In this document: one piece after another, positions 31,655-44,694 of the stretch
Layout: each line of letters starts with the position of its first letter
Numbering within the stretch: position 1 is the stretch's first letter
Assembly (NCBI GenBank): GCA_026119855.1
Contig: JAOWBW010001315.1
Coordinates: 62,001-126,000 of the forward strand
DNA length: 64,000 nt
Source: Campanula takesimana
Taxonomy: Eukaryota; Streptophyta; Magnoliopsida; Asterales; Campanulaceae
Direction: 5' to 3'
Translations under genes and position numbers: made by a program
The notes under the pieces: generated by a model
The model's input: only the letters and a program-made list of their open reading frames with translations
What the model was told of the DNA's origin: nothing
Database searches by the model: none

Positions 31655-33288
31655 CCTGTTCAGAAAAAAGTTTCATTTCTTTTACCTACAACCTCACCAC
31701 CACCGCTCACTCACTGCACAACGATTAACCGGCTAATACTCCACCACGGCACCACCACCAACTTCAAATCTAACCACACCACAAACACCTCCTGCCACCA
31801 CACCAACCACCGCCAACAACCACCATTAAAGCTACAAAAAAGAGAGGAAACCCTTCTACCAATCCATATCCCAAGTCCCAGCCACAGTATACCATTTTTC
31901 AACCCAAGAGACGCTCATCCAAAGTCAAGTTCCCAGCCAGTCAATTCCCCAAAATCCAACCACAAATAAAGAATCTATGAAATTCATATTGGACCCACAG
32001 ATCTGGAATCAATTTTGCTGGTATGGCCCCGAATTCTTCTCTTTTGCTAAATCCGAAAATATCAAAGTATGTTGAACTAGTCGTACATTTCATTAATTGA
32101 TTTTAGGGTATGGTACATTGCATAGTTCTGTAATTTTCCCTTGTTCCAATCTTACTTTGCATTTCTTATTAATCTTGGTTAATTAAATTGTAGGATTTTC
32201 ATGGTGGTGGTTTTAGTTTAGCTTGTTGCTTTAATTTTTTTGAGCTTGACCATTGAGTGTGGAAAATTAGCAAGTCTCTATTTGACAGAGACACTTCATG
32301 CTTTTCATTTTCTCTCAAACTTGATGTTTGAGTTGGGGGAATTCGAAAGTCTTGAGCAATGTTTGCATTAACCACAGCCGGAGAATTTGTAGACTTTAAA
32401 GTTGGGAGCATTGACTGGGCTAGTCTAGAATCTGGAATATCAATATGGGTCATGATTTATAGACTTTAGTTGACTTAGTTGTTCCAGTTTTTTCCCCCCT
32501 AAGGCTTAGTAAAACCTTTTCCTTCCTCATTTGCATTCGTGGTGTGTAAGTACTAGTGATAATGCTAGAAAATGCTAATCATTCATAAACCTGAGACTTT
32601 TAACATTTATTAAGAAGTGTTGATTGAAGGTTAAAAGTGCCAACACTTTTATACAATTGCACTTTTAACACTTGTTAGAAAGTACCAGTGTTGGTGTTAG
32701 AAAAATGCAACTGTGCATATAAGTGTAATGCTAATTAGTATTTTAGAAGAGTCGGTATATGTGTTAAAAATGGGTCGATGTGTGTGCTTAGACGTACCCC
32801 TATGTGTGTGTTAATAATGCTAGTGTTAGTGTTTAGAAGTGCTAGTGTGCGTTTATGTTTAGAAATTGCGAGTGTTAGTGTTTAGAAGCGACAATGTATG
32901 TTCATAAATAATATCGACGTTTAGAATTGTGATTGTGTATTTAGAAGTAACTGTGTGCTAATTAATGAGTGTGACATTTGAAAATGCTGGTACTATTATT
33001 TGGAAGTGCTAATGCGTTAATCAGTGTCGGTTATTTACGACAATGTGATCATGCGGACATTTTTTCCTAAGCGTTTGAAAGTTGAAATAACTGTTTTTTA
33101 TCTAAGATTTTGTGTAACTTTTTTCACTAAAGTTTATTGTTTCCTCAATCAATTTCTTCAAGTACTAATTCTGTAATTCATAGGAAAGATGCACTTGGAG
33201 TCAACTGAACCTGTGGAATTTAATCATGAGAGTAGTATAAATGACAGCCTCAAAACCATTTTTTTTTTGCACACAACTAAAACAAACC
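31655..33288 (+). promoter_or_regulatory. Upstream region of the LRR receptor kinase (locus copy D)
   Basis: Non-coding and conserved in copy C (62465-63926) to within a few bases of the first ATG at 33241, and in part in copy A. 32560-33050 is rich in GTGTTAGTGTTTAGAAGTG-type words also present in copy C at 63230-63720, so these were there before the duplication. It presumably contains the promoter and 5' leader; no clear TATA box could be assigned. Confidence 0.5.
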
Positions 33289-36200
33289 ATGAGTTGCCTA
33301 CAGTTTGAAAAGCCCCTATTCCTCATACATTTCCTCTTCGTTATCACAATATTTTGGTCAACAAATGTAGCTTTTGCTTCATCTATATATGAGGAAGCCA
33401 ATGGTCTTCTCAAATGGAAAGCTAGCCTTGTTAACCCAAACTCCTCTCTGCTATCTTCATGGACATTCCATCCAAGCAATTTCTCTAGCCCACTAAAAAC
33501 AATGAAACCTCATTGCACTTGGTTTGGAGTCTCTTGCAATGTCTATGGGAGCGTAAACACGTTGAACCTCTCCTCCACGGGTTTGAGTGGTACACTTTCT
33601 GAATTCCCATTCTCATCTCTTCCCAACCTTACTGATTTTGATCTCAACACTAACCAGCTGTTTGGTAGTCTCCCATACAAGATTAGTTACCTTACCAAAC
33701 TAATCTATCTTGATTTGTCAGTCAATCAATTTTCAGGCATAATTCCACCAGAAATCGGGTTACTAACAAACCTTGTAACCCTTCTCTTGTTTGACAATAG
33801 ATTGAATGGATCTATTCCTCAGGAGATAGGCCAGCTGGAGTTTCTTAATGGTCTTGTTTTATTTACTAACAATCTTGAAGGCCCAATTCCACCTGAAATC
33901 GGGTCATTAACAAACCTTGTAACCTTAGCCTTATTTGAAAATAGATTGAATGGATCTATTCCTCGTGAGATAGGTCAGTTGAAGTCTCTCACTGAGCTTG
34001 CTTTATATACTAACAATCTTGAAGGTCCCATTCCATCTTCTTTGAGAAATTTGAGAAACTTGGCTTATCTTTATCTCTACAATAATAACCTTTCTGGTCC
34101 CATCCCACAACAATTAGGAAAGTTGAGGTTTCTAATTGATCTAGCATTAAGCAGTAATCAGCTTAATGGCTCAATTCTTTCTTCATTTGGCAACCTGACC
34201 AAGTTACAACACTTGTACCTCTTTGACAACCAACTTTCTGGTCCTATTCCACAAGAATTAGGAAAGCTGAAATCTCTAACTGATCTATCATTAAGCGGTA
34301 ATCTGCTTGATGGCTCAATTCCTTCTTCATTTGGCAACCTGACCAAGTTAGAGATTTTGTACCTCCGTGACAACCAACTTTCAGGTCCCATCCCACAAGA
34401 ATTGGGAAATCTGAAATTGACTGAGCTTCATATCAACAACAACCAACTTTCAGGTCACTTGCCTCAAAATATATGCGCTGGTGGAAAACTCCAAAAGTTA
34501 ATACTGCACTACAATCAACTCACAGGTCCAATTCCAAAAAGCATCAAAAATTACCCAAGCTTAATTGCAGCTAGCTTTGCTCTAAATCAGTTCTATTGTA
34601 ATATATCTGATAGTTTTGGTGTCTATCCAGAGTTGAATTTAATGAGTCTCAGAAACAATAGCTTTTATGGAGAGCTCTCTGACAACTGGAGTAAGTGCAA
34701 AAAGTTGTCAATCCTTTCAATTGGAAGGAACAACATCAGTGGTAGTATTCCACCATCTTTAAAAAGTTTAACCCAACTAGGGGTACTTGATCTTGCTTCA
34801 AACTATTTAGTTGGGGAGATTCCGAAGGAATTTGGGAAGATGACTAATTTGCTTGAACTTCATTTGAGAGGCAACCAACTTTCAGGCACGATACCTGCAG
34901 AGCTCGGATCACTAACTAATTTATTGAAGCTTGATCTTTCCTCAAATAGATTGAGTGCATCAATACCATCAGAAGTTGGGAATAACACACATCTTATTTA
35001 TTTGAACTTAAGCAATAACAATTTGAGCCAAGAGATACCAATTCAGGTGTTGTCTCAGTTATCTCATCTCTCCACACTTGACCTTAGTCGTAATTCACTG
35101 ACAGGAGCAATACGACCCCAAATACGAAGTTTAACTAGTTTGGAGAAGTTGAATCTTTCTCACAATAATCTCTCCGGATCCATTCCCAAGGTGTTCGAAC
35201 AAATGCCTGATTGGCTAGAAATTGACTTATCGTACAATGATTTTTCGGGTCCCATTCCAAATAGTAAATCCTTGATGAATATTTCCCTATTAAGAGGTAA
35301 CACTGGTTTGTGTGGAAATATCACCAGATTGAACCCTTGCAGAAATTTGCGAACAAAAAGTCATGACAAGGAGCACACTCTTATTATTATACTCCCTCTT
35401 TTTGGAGCACTTTTAATTGTGAGTCTATTTGTCGGTGTTTTTATCTTTTATCGGCAGAGAAGTAGAAAATCCGTGGGGGAAGATATTGTAGAACCAAATC
35501 ATGGGTTTTTCTCAATATTGACTTTTGATGGGAAGGCAATGTATGAAGAAATCATAAACGCCACAAGTGACTTTGACGCTACATACTGCATCGGGAGTGG
35601 AGGACAAGGAAGTGTGTACAAAGCAACGCTACAATCAGGTGATATAGTTGCTGTGAAGAAACTTCACTCATTACTGCCAGAGATAGTTGACCAGGACGGT
35701 TTTCTTCGTGAGGTAAGATCATTGACTGAAATAAGGCACCGAAATGTTGTGAAACTCTATGGGTATTGCTCTCATCCTCGGCATTCATTTTTGATCTACA
35801 AGTACCTTGAAAGGGGTAGTTTGGCAGCCATGTTAAGTGAAGAGGATGAAGCTAAGAAACTGGATTGGCGTATGAGGGTGAATATCATTAAGGGTGTAGC
35901 TCAAGCTTTGTCTTATATGCATCATGACTGCTCACCCTCGATTGTCCATCGAGACATATCAAGTAAAAACATTTTGCTTGACTCCGATTATGAAGCTCAT
36001 GTTTCTGATTTCGGCACAGCCAAGCTTTTAAAGCTTGACTCTTCCAACTGGAGTGCACGTGCTGGTACATATGGATATATTGCACCAGGTATTAAGTATG
36101 ATTATTGTTTTTCAAAAAACATTATGTTTCTTGCAGTATAAAGTTTACGTCACGATTTTATTCTTGTTTTCTTTGTAGAACTTGCTTATACAATGAAGGT

Positions 36201-36462
36201 CACTGAAAAGTGTGACGTGTTTAGCTTTGGAGTGGTGGCACTGGAAGTGATTCAAGGAAGGCACCCTGGTGATTTTGTTACCATCTTACCGTCTTCATCA
36301 ATGGAGATGATAGATCTTAAAGATTTGGTGGATCCACGACTTGCACCTGCTTCTGTGGAAGCTGAGAAGGAAATTATATCCGTAATAATGATGGCAAGGG
36401 CATGTTTAGATGCAAACCCTAACACAAGGCCTACAATGCTTGATGCTTTGCATATGTTATAA
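33289..36462 (+). CDS. MIK2-like: LRR receptor-like kinase, MIK2-like (subfamily XII-type layout)
   Basis: Plasma-membrane receptor kinase. Two exons: 33289-36088 and 36179-36462, with a 90-bp intron (CCAG|GT...TTTGTAG|AACTT) at the usual late position after GTYGYIAP. Domains: signal peptide (FLIHFLFVITIFW...AFA), N-cap EANGLLKWKASLVNP...CTWFGVSC, 24 LRRs, C-cap GLCGN, TM segment TLIIILPLFGALLIVSLFVG (about residues 697-721), kinase with GSGGQGSVYKA, VAVKK, HRDISSKNILL (about 886) and DFG (about 906). All catalytic residues are present. The start at 33289 (MSCLQFEKPLF) places the signal peptide normally; an upstream in-frame ATG at 33241 adds 16 residues but is followed by an indel in copy C. 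The stop at 36460 ends the protein soon after RPTMLDALHML, slightly short for the family, and the frame reads on as TEWKLLEG. Family members perceive peptides or wall signals; the ligand here is unknown. Confidence 0.9.
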
Positions 36463-37982
36463 ACTGAATGGAAGCTTCTAGAAGGCACCGCTCAGAGTGC
36501 CAACTGGCAACATGTCAGGAAGAAGAAAGTTCAGATGTCAGAGAATAAGCGAGTATGTAATGGTTGATGGAATACATAATGTACTTATTAATATATGTTC
36601 CCCAATGGATATGTACCGTAACAATGTAGGAATGCTGTACATTAGTAATCCAACTCGTCCAATAAGGTTGTATGCTTGTATGTTTACTTCTGCAATGATA
36701 TGAGGTTTGTTGCCAAATGTTTTTATTTCATCAAGTCAGAGAAAAAAGATTATGCATTCAACAGAACATGCCATTTCACAACGAGATAAGTGAGAACATT
36801 TCTATTGAAATTAACTCTGTTCTTCAATTGTTAAGACACAATATCTGATGCACTCTGTGTAACATTATTGTCTGTTGATTCTTACTGACTAAATCTTGAG
36901 GCACATTTCATTAATGGATCAGCTTACATTTTGTTGGAGAATGTTCGTTGGATTAGATTACATTTTTATTCCGGGACAGAGTGAGTAAAATTATGAGATA
37001 GATGCTAGTTCAGGCTGTAAAGTTTTATTATTTTGATTGGTGTCTGCCCCTTGGTAACATATTTCGTTTGTTCTAGCTTGAGAATGTCGGATCATCAACA
37101 CGTTCATCGGCTTATTTTGATCATCAATGGAAGGTTGGATCATCAACAGGTTCACAACTAGAAGCTTTGGTTGAAGTCTTTGCAGGCTCCTTCTTAACAC
37201 TGCCAAACAGCTGTGTAGCAACAGGTTTTAATTGGCAACTAAAGTTGCAGCTGAATTATTAAATATAGGATTCATTAAGGCTTTCATGAAGTGGATGATC
37301 AAGATTGAATACTTTGAATTGGAAACTGTTGAAGCTTCAATAGAATAGGATTCAAGGTCAGTAGATAATGTTTGATTGATCGACTAAATTGATGTAGAAT
37401 AAACTCAACATGTTTATCATTGTTCATCTGTTCAGTTAAGGAAAATTGATTCATACTTGTAAAAATATTACCAATTTATTCGATGTATCTTTTAATTACA
37501 CCAAAAGAAGCGTATTATCTTGTGACAGTTTTGTTGTAACATTGTTAGTTTGATAATGTTATAATTTTATGGTTTTGGACCAGATTTTTTTTTGTTTTTT
37601 GCACTCTTTGCTCAGTTCTTCGAACCAAACTTAAAAGTATACATAAGCTAGAATATTTGTAGACTTTCAAGTTATTAGAAATTAAATCATAAAAAAGGAA
37701 ATTAGACTTTAATACGCCCCCTTATGTGTAGGCTGGTATAATTATCGGCTCTACAAGATGATCATCAACACATAAGCTCAAACCCAATTCTGGGTAAACA
37801 AATCCATCATCGAATTGGGCAAGTTTAGTTGCAACATTGTTAGTGAATCAATTATATTCTTCAAACTGGTGTTGAACAAATGAAACTTCAACACTCAACA
37901 CGATTTGGGAGTGTTCACTAAGTTATAGACTTTCATGTTAGGAGTGTTGACTAGGTTAATTTACTTTGAAATATCAAAGTGG
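36463..37982 (+). other. 3' flank of the receptor kinase
   Basis: No gene. 36750-37090 is repeated at 39018-39405 (landmarks TGAGGCACATTTCATTAATGG, GGACAGAGTGAGTAAAATTA, GGTAACATATTTCG). The rest is AT-rich and unrecognised. Confidence 0.6.
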
Positions 37983-38243
37983 GCCTTCCGTCTCATTTGA
38001 AATTGTAAAATTTGTCATTTTAGGTCCCCACAAAAAATTACAAAGTCCAAATTTTTTTAAAAAATTATAATTAGTGGGATCCACTTGTCATGTTCACATC
38101 AACTGACCCATATTCTATTATCTATCATACTTTGCTCTCTCCTAGCCAACTATTTCATACATAATTATACATCACATTTTCACTTTTACCTTAATTCGCG
38201 TGCGCTGATAGTTTTTCGTATTTTAAAATGAGACGGAGGGAGT
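37983..38243. mobile_element. Stowaway-like MITE
   Basis: About 260 bp with ends CCTTCCGTCTCATTTGAAAT and inverse AAATGAGACGGAGGGAG, TA to the right. Left target dinucleotide has mutated. Confidence 0.7.
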
Positions 38244-38269
38244 AGACTTTTTTTATGCGTCATTTAGTT

Positions 38270-39405
38270 AATATACAATTGTTAAGCATGTTCAAACTTT
38301 AAACTTTCAAATTGCAGACATGTGTAATATAAACGCAAGTTTGTGAGCCAAATTATTAATATGTACTGTAAAAAAGTTCTTTTGTTTTACCTAAAGGACG
38401 AGTTTACATTTATCTGCTCATGCATCAATTTTCTAGGGATAGAATTTTCTAATACGGAGATGCCATTTGCGGGAGGTCTATCACGATGATACCTTAATGT
38501 TCCATCTTTTTTTTTCACTCGACTTTGACAATTTTTTTGAAGATATATTGTGCTTCACTTGCTTGTACAATACTTGTACAATGGTAGAATTACACTAATT
38601 TGTACCATATTTGGAAACCCGACATTTATTTTGAGAATGACAAATAAAAAAAAAGGTGTGATATTCATCCTAAATTTTATCTAGTCTAAACCCGTGCCCA
38701 ACACAAATTATAATTCACATCTTAACAAAAATGTTGTCTGGAAGAGGGGAGGGTTGTAATATTTGGCTTGTTACAGTCAAATGTGGAAAAAGAATAAACA
38801 AATGGAATATTTGTTGTAGAAATAAGTTAAATGGTTTTAAGACTATTTTGTTTTATAGAGTATGTCTTCATCAACGAACACTTGCAAATTTCTACAAACC
38901 CAAAAGTCACGTATGAGAAATTTAATGGAATTCATTTTGTGTCTGCACTAGTAAGGCTTCTACAATGGTCAAATTTACCCTCATTGCCTTAACTAGGACA
39001 TCGTTAGAAAAGAAAAAGAGATGCATTCAACAGAACTTGGCATTTCACAATGAGATAAGTGAGATCATTTCTATTGAAATTAACTCTGTTCTTCAATTGT
39101 TAAGACACAATATCTGATGCACTCTGTGCAGCATTATTGTCTATTGATTTTTACTGAGTAAATCTTGAGGCACATTTCATTAATGGATCAGCTTACATTT
39201 TGTTGGATAATGTTCGTTGGATTAGATTACATTTTTATTTTCTTGCTAATTAAATGGAGCACTAACATACGAAAAAGTGCGACATTTATTCTGGGACAGA
39301 GTGAGTAAAATTATGAGATAGATGCTAGTTCAGGCTGTAAAGTTTTATTATTTTGCTTGGTGTCCGCCCCTTGGTAACATATTTCGTTTGTTCTAGCTTG
39401 AGAAT
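38270..39405. repeat. Locus copy B: upstream and 3' flank joined, gene missing
   Basis: 38270-39014 matches the distal upstream region of copies A and C, up to GACATCGTTAGAAAAGAAAA. At about 39018 it switches directly to the receptor-kinase 3' flank (matching 36750-37090), with a 50-bp extra segment at about 39238-39292. Everything between, including the whole kinase gene, is absent. Confidence 0.8.
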
Positions 39406-39779
39406 GTTGCAACAAGTCCATCCAATAAACACCTCTATGATTCAATTATTTTTTTTCTTTTTTGAAAGACCTCTATGCTTCATTTTAGTTAATGACTTGG
39501 TTGTTTCAGTTGACAAAACATTTAATTCTACAGTTGGCTCAATCATAAATTACAGTTCAATCTCTTTAAACTAGCAGCGGCATTCTAACTGAGCTGCAAG
39601 CCTATTAACTACTCCTTACAATCATAAATTCTACCTAACTAAACTCTGGAGAATACAACAAACCAATTAATTTTTATATTCACAACAAATAGAAATAAAC
39701 ATAAATGAATGGAATACAAAGAATTTTTTCTTCACTTCATATAAAAACTAATCTCTTGCCTGCCATCTTTTTCTTGCTT

Positions 39780-39968
39780 CTACGTTTCCTTCTCTTCAAT
39801 AGCCATTGTTTTTTCTACCTTGGGACCCTTGTCTCTTTTGTTTGCAAAGGGGAAGATCTGAGGAAACTGGTGTGAAGAATCAAATAAAACCGCCTCACAC
39901 TTGAGAGATGGTACTCGTGGATGAGGAGGTGAAGAAATTTTGCTTTCACTTTTGTGTTCATAATTCTT
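39780..39968 (-). pseudogene. Possible terminal coding exon of an unknown host gene
   Basis: Open minus-strand frame from an AG at about 39969 to TAG at 39780-39782, reading SPPHPRVPSLKCEAVLFDSS, FPQIFPFANKRDKGPK and EKTMAIEEKET. Composition and the acceptor-like upstream sequence suggest a real exon, but I do not recognise the protein and no partner exon was found. The copia at 40011 lies just upstream of it. Confidence 0.3.
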
Positions 39969-40010
39969 GTATCATATTTATTTTTTATTTTAATGTGTAA
40001 TTGTACATTT

Positions 40011-40551
40011 TGTTAGAAAATTTGGGATTAGGGTGATTGATAATCCTGGATATTTGACTGAATAGTGATTAATTCACTTTCCGAATAAAGTATTTCGCCC
40101 CTAAATGCCTGGGTTACACGAAATCTTTATATGGGATAAGACAATCAAAACAATCTGTATCTAGGCAAAGAAAACAGATCAAAACTCAGAGAATTGTTAG
40201 GGTTTTTCGTCAATGTAATCTGAAACCAAAGTCTGTATTTATACAGATGGTAGGAAGGAGCAGGATTGACTGGAAAGTCACAATTGTTAGCAACAGTCAT
40301 ACTTGTTAGGGTTTAGGGTTGTGTCTCTTGATTTGGCGGGAAACCTGGCGGGAGAAAACGGTAGTTTAATTAGAGACAAGGGGCGCTACCCCTTGACCCC
40401 TGCTTCTTTATCGTGGTCGAAAACATATTAACTCAAACGAGTGTGTACTCCACACTTTCCCTTACTCGTATCCGAGACTAATATGAAATCGCATTGGTTT
40501 CTAGTAAATCACAATTACATAAAATCGTTGATGACACTAAAATCACCAACA
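40011..40551 (-). repeat. 3' LTR of copia B (541 bp)
   Basis: TGTTGGTGATTTTAG...TTTTCTAACA on the minus strand. A potential TATA box is TATAAATACAG (minus strand, near 40240). Confidence 0.9.
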
Positions 40552-41096
40552 TTTCCCCCCATTTTAGTGTAATCCTCGATTTACTAATCATATAAAATAT
40601 GAAACAAACATAACGAAACAAACGAATGCATAAATGAAAATGTCTTGCGATTGAATTTTCATCTTAGTACAATACACATTTCAAATACTCGAGAATCAGG
40701 GTGTCCCAACGATTGAACCCTTCAACTCATATGAATACATGAAGGTATTATACACATAAGTTTCTTACAACACTCTAAAGTTTATTCCTGACACTATTAC
40801 AAGCCATGTGTCCCTATCCATTAATGAACATATAGAAAGCCAAGTCCTAGCATCTTGAAGCGGCAAAACTTCATGTTCACATAGATAGTTCCTTTAATCT
40901 TGCACCTGCATTTGCAATTTTTCAAAAGAACTATTAAGAAGATATTCTTCAACCCAACCATCACTTGCAGGTCTTGAACACATACCTTGGGAAACATAAT
41001 AACATGTGCTCCAATCTCCACCTGTGAGCTTTCCACATTGAATTCAGGCTTCTAACGTTGTATTAGAGGGGAATTGGGTATCCCAGAACTAGAGGA

Positions 41097-43625
41097 TTAG
41101 ATGGACTTTAATCCCATCCCTATTGCTGACTTATTCACTAAGTCTCTAGCTAACCCCTTCGTCAAGTGGTCAGCTAAATTTTGTTGAGACTGAACAAACT
41201 CAACTGAAATCACACCATTCATGATTAATTCACGAATCATACTATGTCTGACACCTAAGTGTCTAGACTTGCCATTATAAATCTGACTATAATCCCTGGC
41301 CAATGTGGCTGCACTATCACAATGGATAGATATTGGCGATATTGATTTTGGCCATAATGGAATCTCATATATCAAGTTTCGCAGCCATTCTGCTTCTTTA
41401 CCAGCAGCAGCCAATGCTACGAACTCAGATTCCATAGTAGAATGAGTAATACATGTCTTCTTCTTGGAAGCCCATAAAATGGCCCCTCCTCCTAGCAAGA
41501 ACACCCAACCACTAGTAGAAGATGAATCTTCTTGGTTGATCCAACTAGCATCTGAGTAACCTTCTAAAATAGAAGGTTGTCCAGAATAACACAAACTGTA
41601 ATTCATAATACCTTTTAAGTACTTGAACACCCTTGTTAAAGCATGCCAATGCTGTCTACTAGGATTACTAGTGAACCTGCTCAATCTTCCTACTGCATAA
41701 GCAATATCAGGTCGAGTGCTCATCATAGCATACATCAAACTGCCAATGGCTTTTGAGTATTCGAGCTGTGATACAGGTCTACCAGTATTTGGCATAAGTT
41801 TTTCAGCTGGATCCATAGGAGTACTGACTTTAGAACAATCATCACAATTAAACTTTTTGAGAATTTTCTCAATATAATGAGCTTGTGTAATTGCAATTCC
41901 CTTGTTCAACCGTTTAATCTTTATGCCAAGAATTACATCGGCTTCTCCCATGTCCTTCATAGAGAATTTTGATGACAAAATCTTTTTAGTTTTATCAACT
42001 ACATTTTGGTCTGTGCCAAAAATTAACATGTAATCTACATATAGACAATGATTACACTTTTGCCGGATTCATCAAATTTTCTATATACACATTTGTCTGA
42101 CTGATTTAATGCAAAACCATTCAACAAAACAAGCTCATCAAACTTTTGATGCCACTGTTTAGGTGCTTGTTTCAGCCCATATAATGACTTAATTAACTTA
42201 CACACCTTATGCTCATTACCTGGGATAACAAATCCTCCAGGTTGCTTCATATACACTTCTTCTTCCAAATCACCATTTACAAATGATGTTTTGACATCCA
42301 TTTGATGGATCAATAGATTGTGAATAGCTGCCAAAGCTATCAACAATCTAATAGTAGTGATACGAGCAACTGGTGCATAGGTATCGAAGTAGTCGATCCC
42401 TTCCTTTTGTCTAAAGCCTTGGATTACCAATCGAGCTTTAAACTTGTCAATCGTTCCATCGACTTTCATCTTCTTTTTGAAGATCCATTTGCACCCTAAA
42501 GGTTTACAGCCTGGTGGTAAATCAGATAAGACCCATGTATTATCCAACAAAGATGCAATCAATACCTTTTTCTCCTAGCTTTTTCCTTTTAGGGTCTGGA
42601 AGTCTAACCACAACCCTACACCCCTAAACTCGCAAAAATGTCAAGTTGGGTCGTTTCTTATACCAAAGTTCATATGGGGTAGTCTTGTTCCTTTTATTAG
42701 GAACCCTATTCAATAAATAGCAAGACGTTAACATGGCTTCCCCCCAAAACCCGTCACTCAAGCCCGAGTAAGATAACATGGCATTGACCATTTCTTCAAG
42801 AGTTCTATTTTTCCTTTCAGCCACACCATTTTGTTGTGGTGTATAAGGAGCCGTAGTTTCATGAATGATTCCTACGGATTGAAAGTATATAGGATCATAA
42901 TATTCACCACCTCTATCTGTGCGTAAGGTTTTAATCAAGCCATTTTGTTGTAATTCAACTTCTGTTTTAAAAGTTTTAAATTTATCCAGGGCTTCATCTT
43001 TTGCATGAAGCAAATAAACATAGCAAAACCTAGAGGCATCATCTATAAAAGTGACAATATACTTTTTATTTCCTAAAGATGGAGTCGCATGAAAATCACA
43101 TAAATCACTATGTATTAATTCATGTATTACAGAATTCCTTGTTATACTTTTAAAAGGTTTTCTAGTGATTTTTGTCAACATGCAAGTATTACATTTTCCA
43201 GTATCATTATCAATAACAGGAATTAAACCATCTTTAGACATTTAAAGCATTCTTTTATAGTGCACATGTCCTAAACGAGCATGCCATAATGAGGAATTAA
43301 TAACATTGGAATCAGTCATATAAACAGAACTAGAATCATTATGAACTTTATTTAAATTCAATATAAACATCCCATTGTTATAATAACCAAATCCTACAAA
43401 AACACCAGACTTCGATAAGATATACTTATCGGATTCATATACTTGGTTGTATCCACACTTGTTCAAAACAGGACCAGAAACTAAATTCTTACGAAGTTTA
43501 GGTACATACAACACATTAAACAGAGTAACAGATTTTCCTGAACTAAATTCCAGCACCACATTTCCTCTTCCTTGAACAGGAGCAAAATGATCATCACCCA
43601 TGTAGAGAACAGATTCGTCTTCCAC
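41097..43625 (-). pseudogene. Copia B pol: integrase, reverse transcriptase, RNase H
   Basis: Integrase: SSLWHARLGHVHYKRML then CNTCMLTKITRKPF (HHCC), HSDLCDFHATPSLGNKKYIV, RTDRGGEYYDP and QQNGVAERKNRTLEE (Asp, Asp and Glu present). The region from FVG to NTWVLSDLPPG is fused at about 42560, a loss of the integrase tail and linker. RT: GCKWIFKKKMKVDGT, QMDVKTSFVNGDL, YGLKQAPKQWH; the catalytic box reads YVDY instead of YVDD (about 42032) and sits at a frameshift. RNase H: TMESEFVALAAAGKEAEWLR and DSAATLARDYSQIYNGKSRH, ending GMGLKSI at 41097. Stops at 43242 and 42624 add to the damage. Confidence 0.9.
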
Positions 43626-43646
43626 CGGTTCAAATGTCTTAAACCA

Positions 43647-44677
43647 TCAACGATCTTTACAAACATGAGTTGTGGCACTGGAATCAATCCACCACACAAT
43701 TGCATCATCCTGCACATAAAATGCCTCAGAAATTAGTGAAACATAATATTTAATAAATCCGTTCCAAATATGTACTAAATTCTGACTTTGGTCTTGGGTA
43801 TGGTCTTTAGACCCCTTTCCCAAACCACTAGTGCTTGCGCCATCCTTTTTCTTTCCACTACGACAATCCCTCTTAAAGTGACCAGTTTTGCCACACCTCC
43901 AACATGCCACTTTAGGCTTCTTGTTGGGACCAGAATCATCGTTGTTATTGGAACCACGTTTCTTTCCTCTGTTTTTGTTGTTGTTCTTATTCTTTCCACC
44001 CTCCTCAAGCATATTCACCGAGGGTCCAGCAACTTCTTTTCCTTTGCCCTTGTCACTTTCTAGCGCTCTTAGAGATTCCTCTATGCGCAGGTGACTACCA
44101 AGTTGGACCAAAGACAGATCGTCTTTTCCATGTTCAAGTTATGTTTTAAATCCTTCCAGGAAGGAGGCAACTTGTCTATTACACTTGAAACATATATTGC
44201 CTCATCCATTTTCAAACCATGTTGTGTAAACTGTCCAAGGATTCTCAGGAGTTCATTGAATTGTTCCATGACAGGCCTTGATTCGACCATCTTGTAATTA
44301 TTGAAATTACTTACAAGGAACTTCTTACTCGAAGCATCCTCTGCCGTGTACTTGGATTCAAGAGAATCCCACAACTCCTTTGCAGATTCGACATTCTGAT
44401 ATATATCAAAGAGAGAATCAGACATACCATTCAATATGTGCCCTCTGCAGATGTAGTCATCGTTTTCCCACTTTGATCGGCGTCTGACTGCTTCTAAATT
44501 GTCATCCTCCGATATTTCTGGCATGGGGGTAGACAGAACATACAATACCTTCAATGTTGTCAGAAGGAAGTGCATCTTCTTCTGCCAGCGTCTGAAATCA
44601 TAGCCTTCAAACTTGTCCAACTTCCCGAAGTTGGTCGTCATCTCCTTCACAGTACTTCCTCCACCCATGATTATCAC
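43647..44677 (-). pseudogene. Copia B gag and protease
   Basis: Gag starts near MGGGSTVKEMTTNFGKLDKF and continues with DFRRWQKKMHFLLTTLKVLY and ELWDSLESKYTAEDASSKKF, a UBN2-type copia Gag. A frameshift at about 44100 leads into a basic, Asn/Lys-rich linker and the CCHC knuckle CWRCGKTGHFKRDC. Protease follows with WWIDSSATTHVC: the active-site DSGA is DSSA. The frame closes at 43647 in CKDR*, where family members continue with RCWF. Confidence 0.88.
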
Positions 44678-44694
44678 ATAATACTTTATTCGTT

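Noticed and set aside
31619..31969. 116-codon frame starting in a T-run
   Set aside because: Begins in a homopolymer, is Thr/His/Pro-rich, and copy C carries indels at the same place.
37500..37700. Possible polyadenylation region or small RNA gene in the kinase 3' flank
   Set aside because: Only AT-rich composition; no structure or motif strong enough to place a feature.
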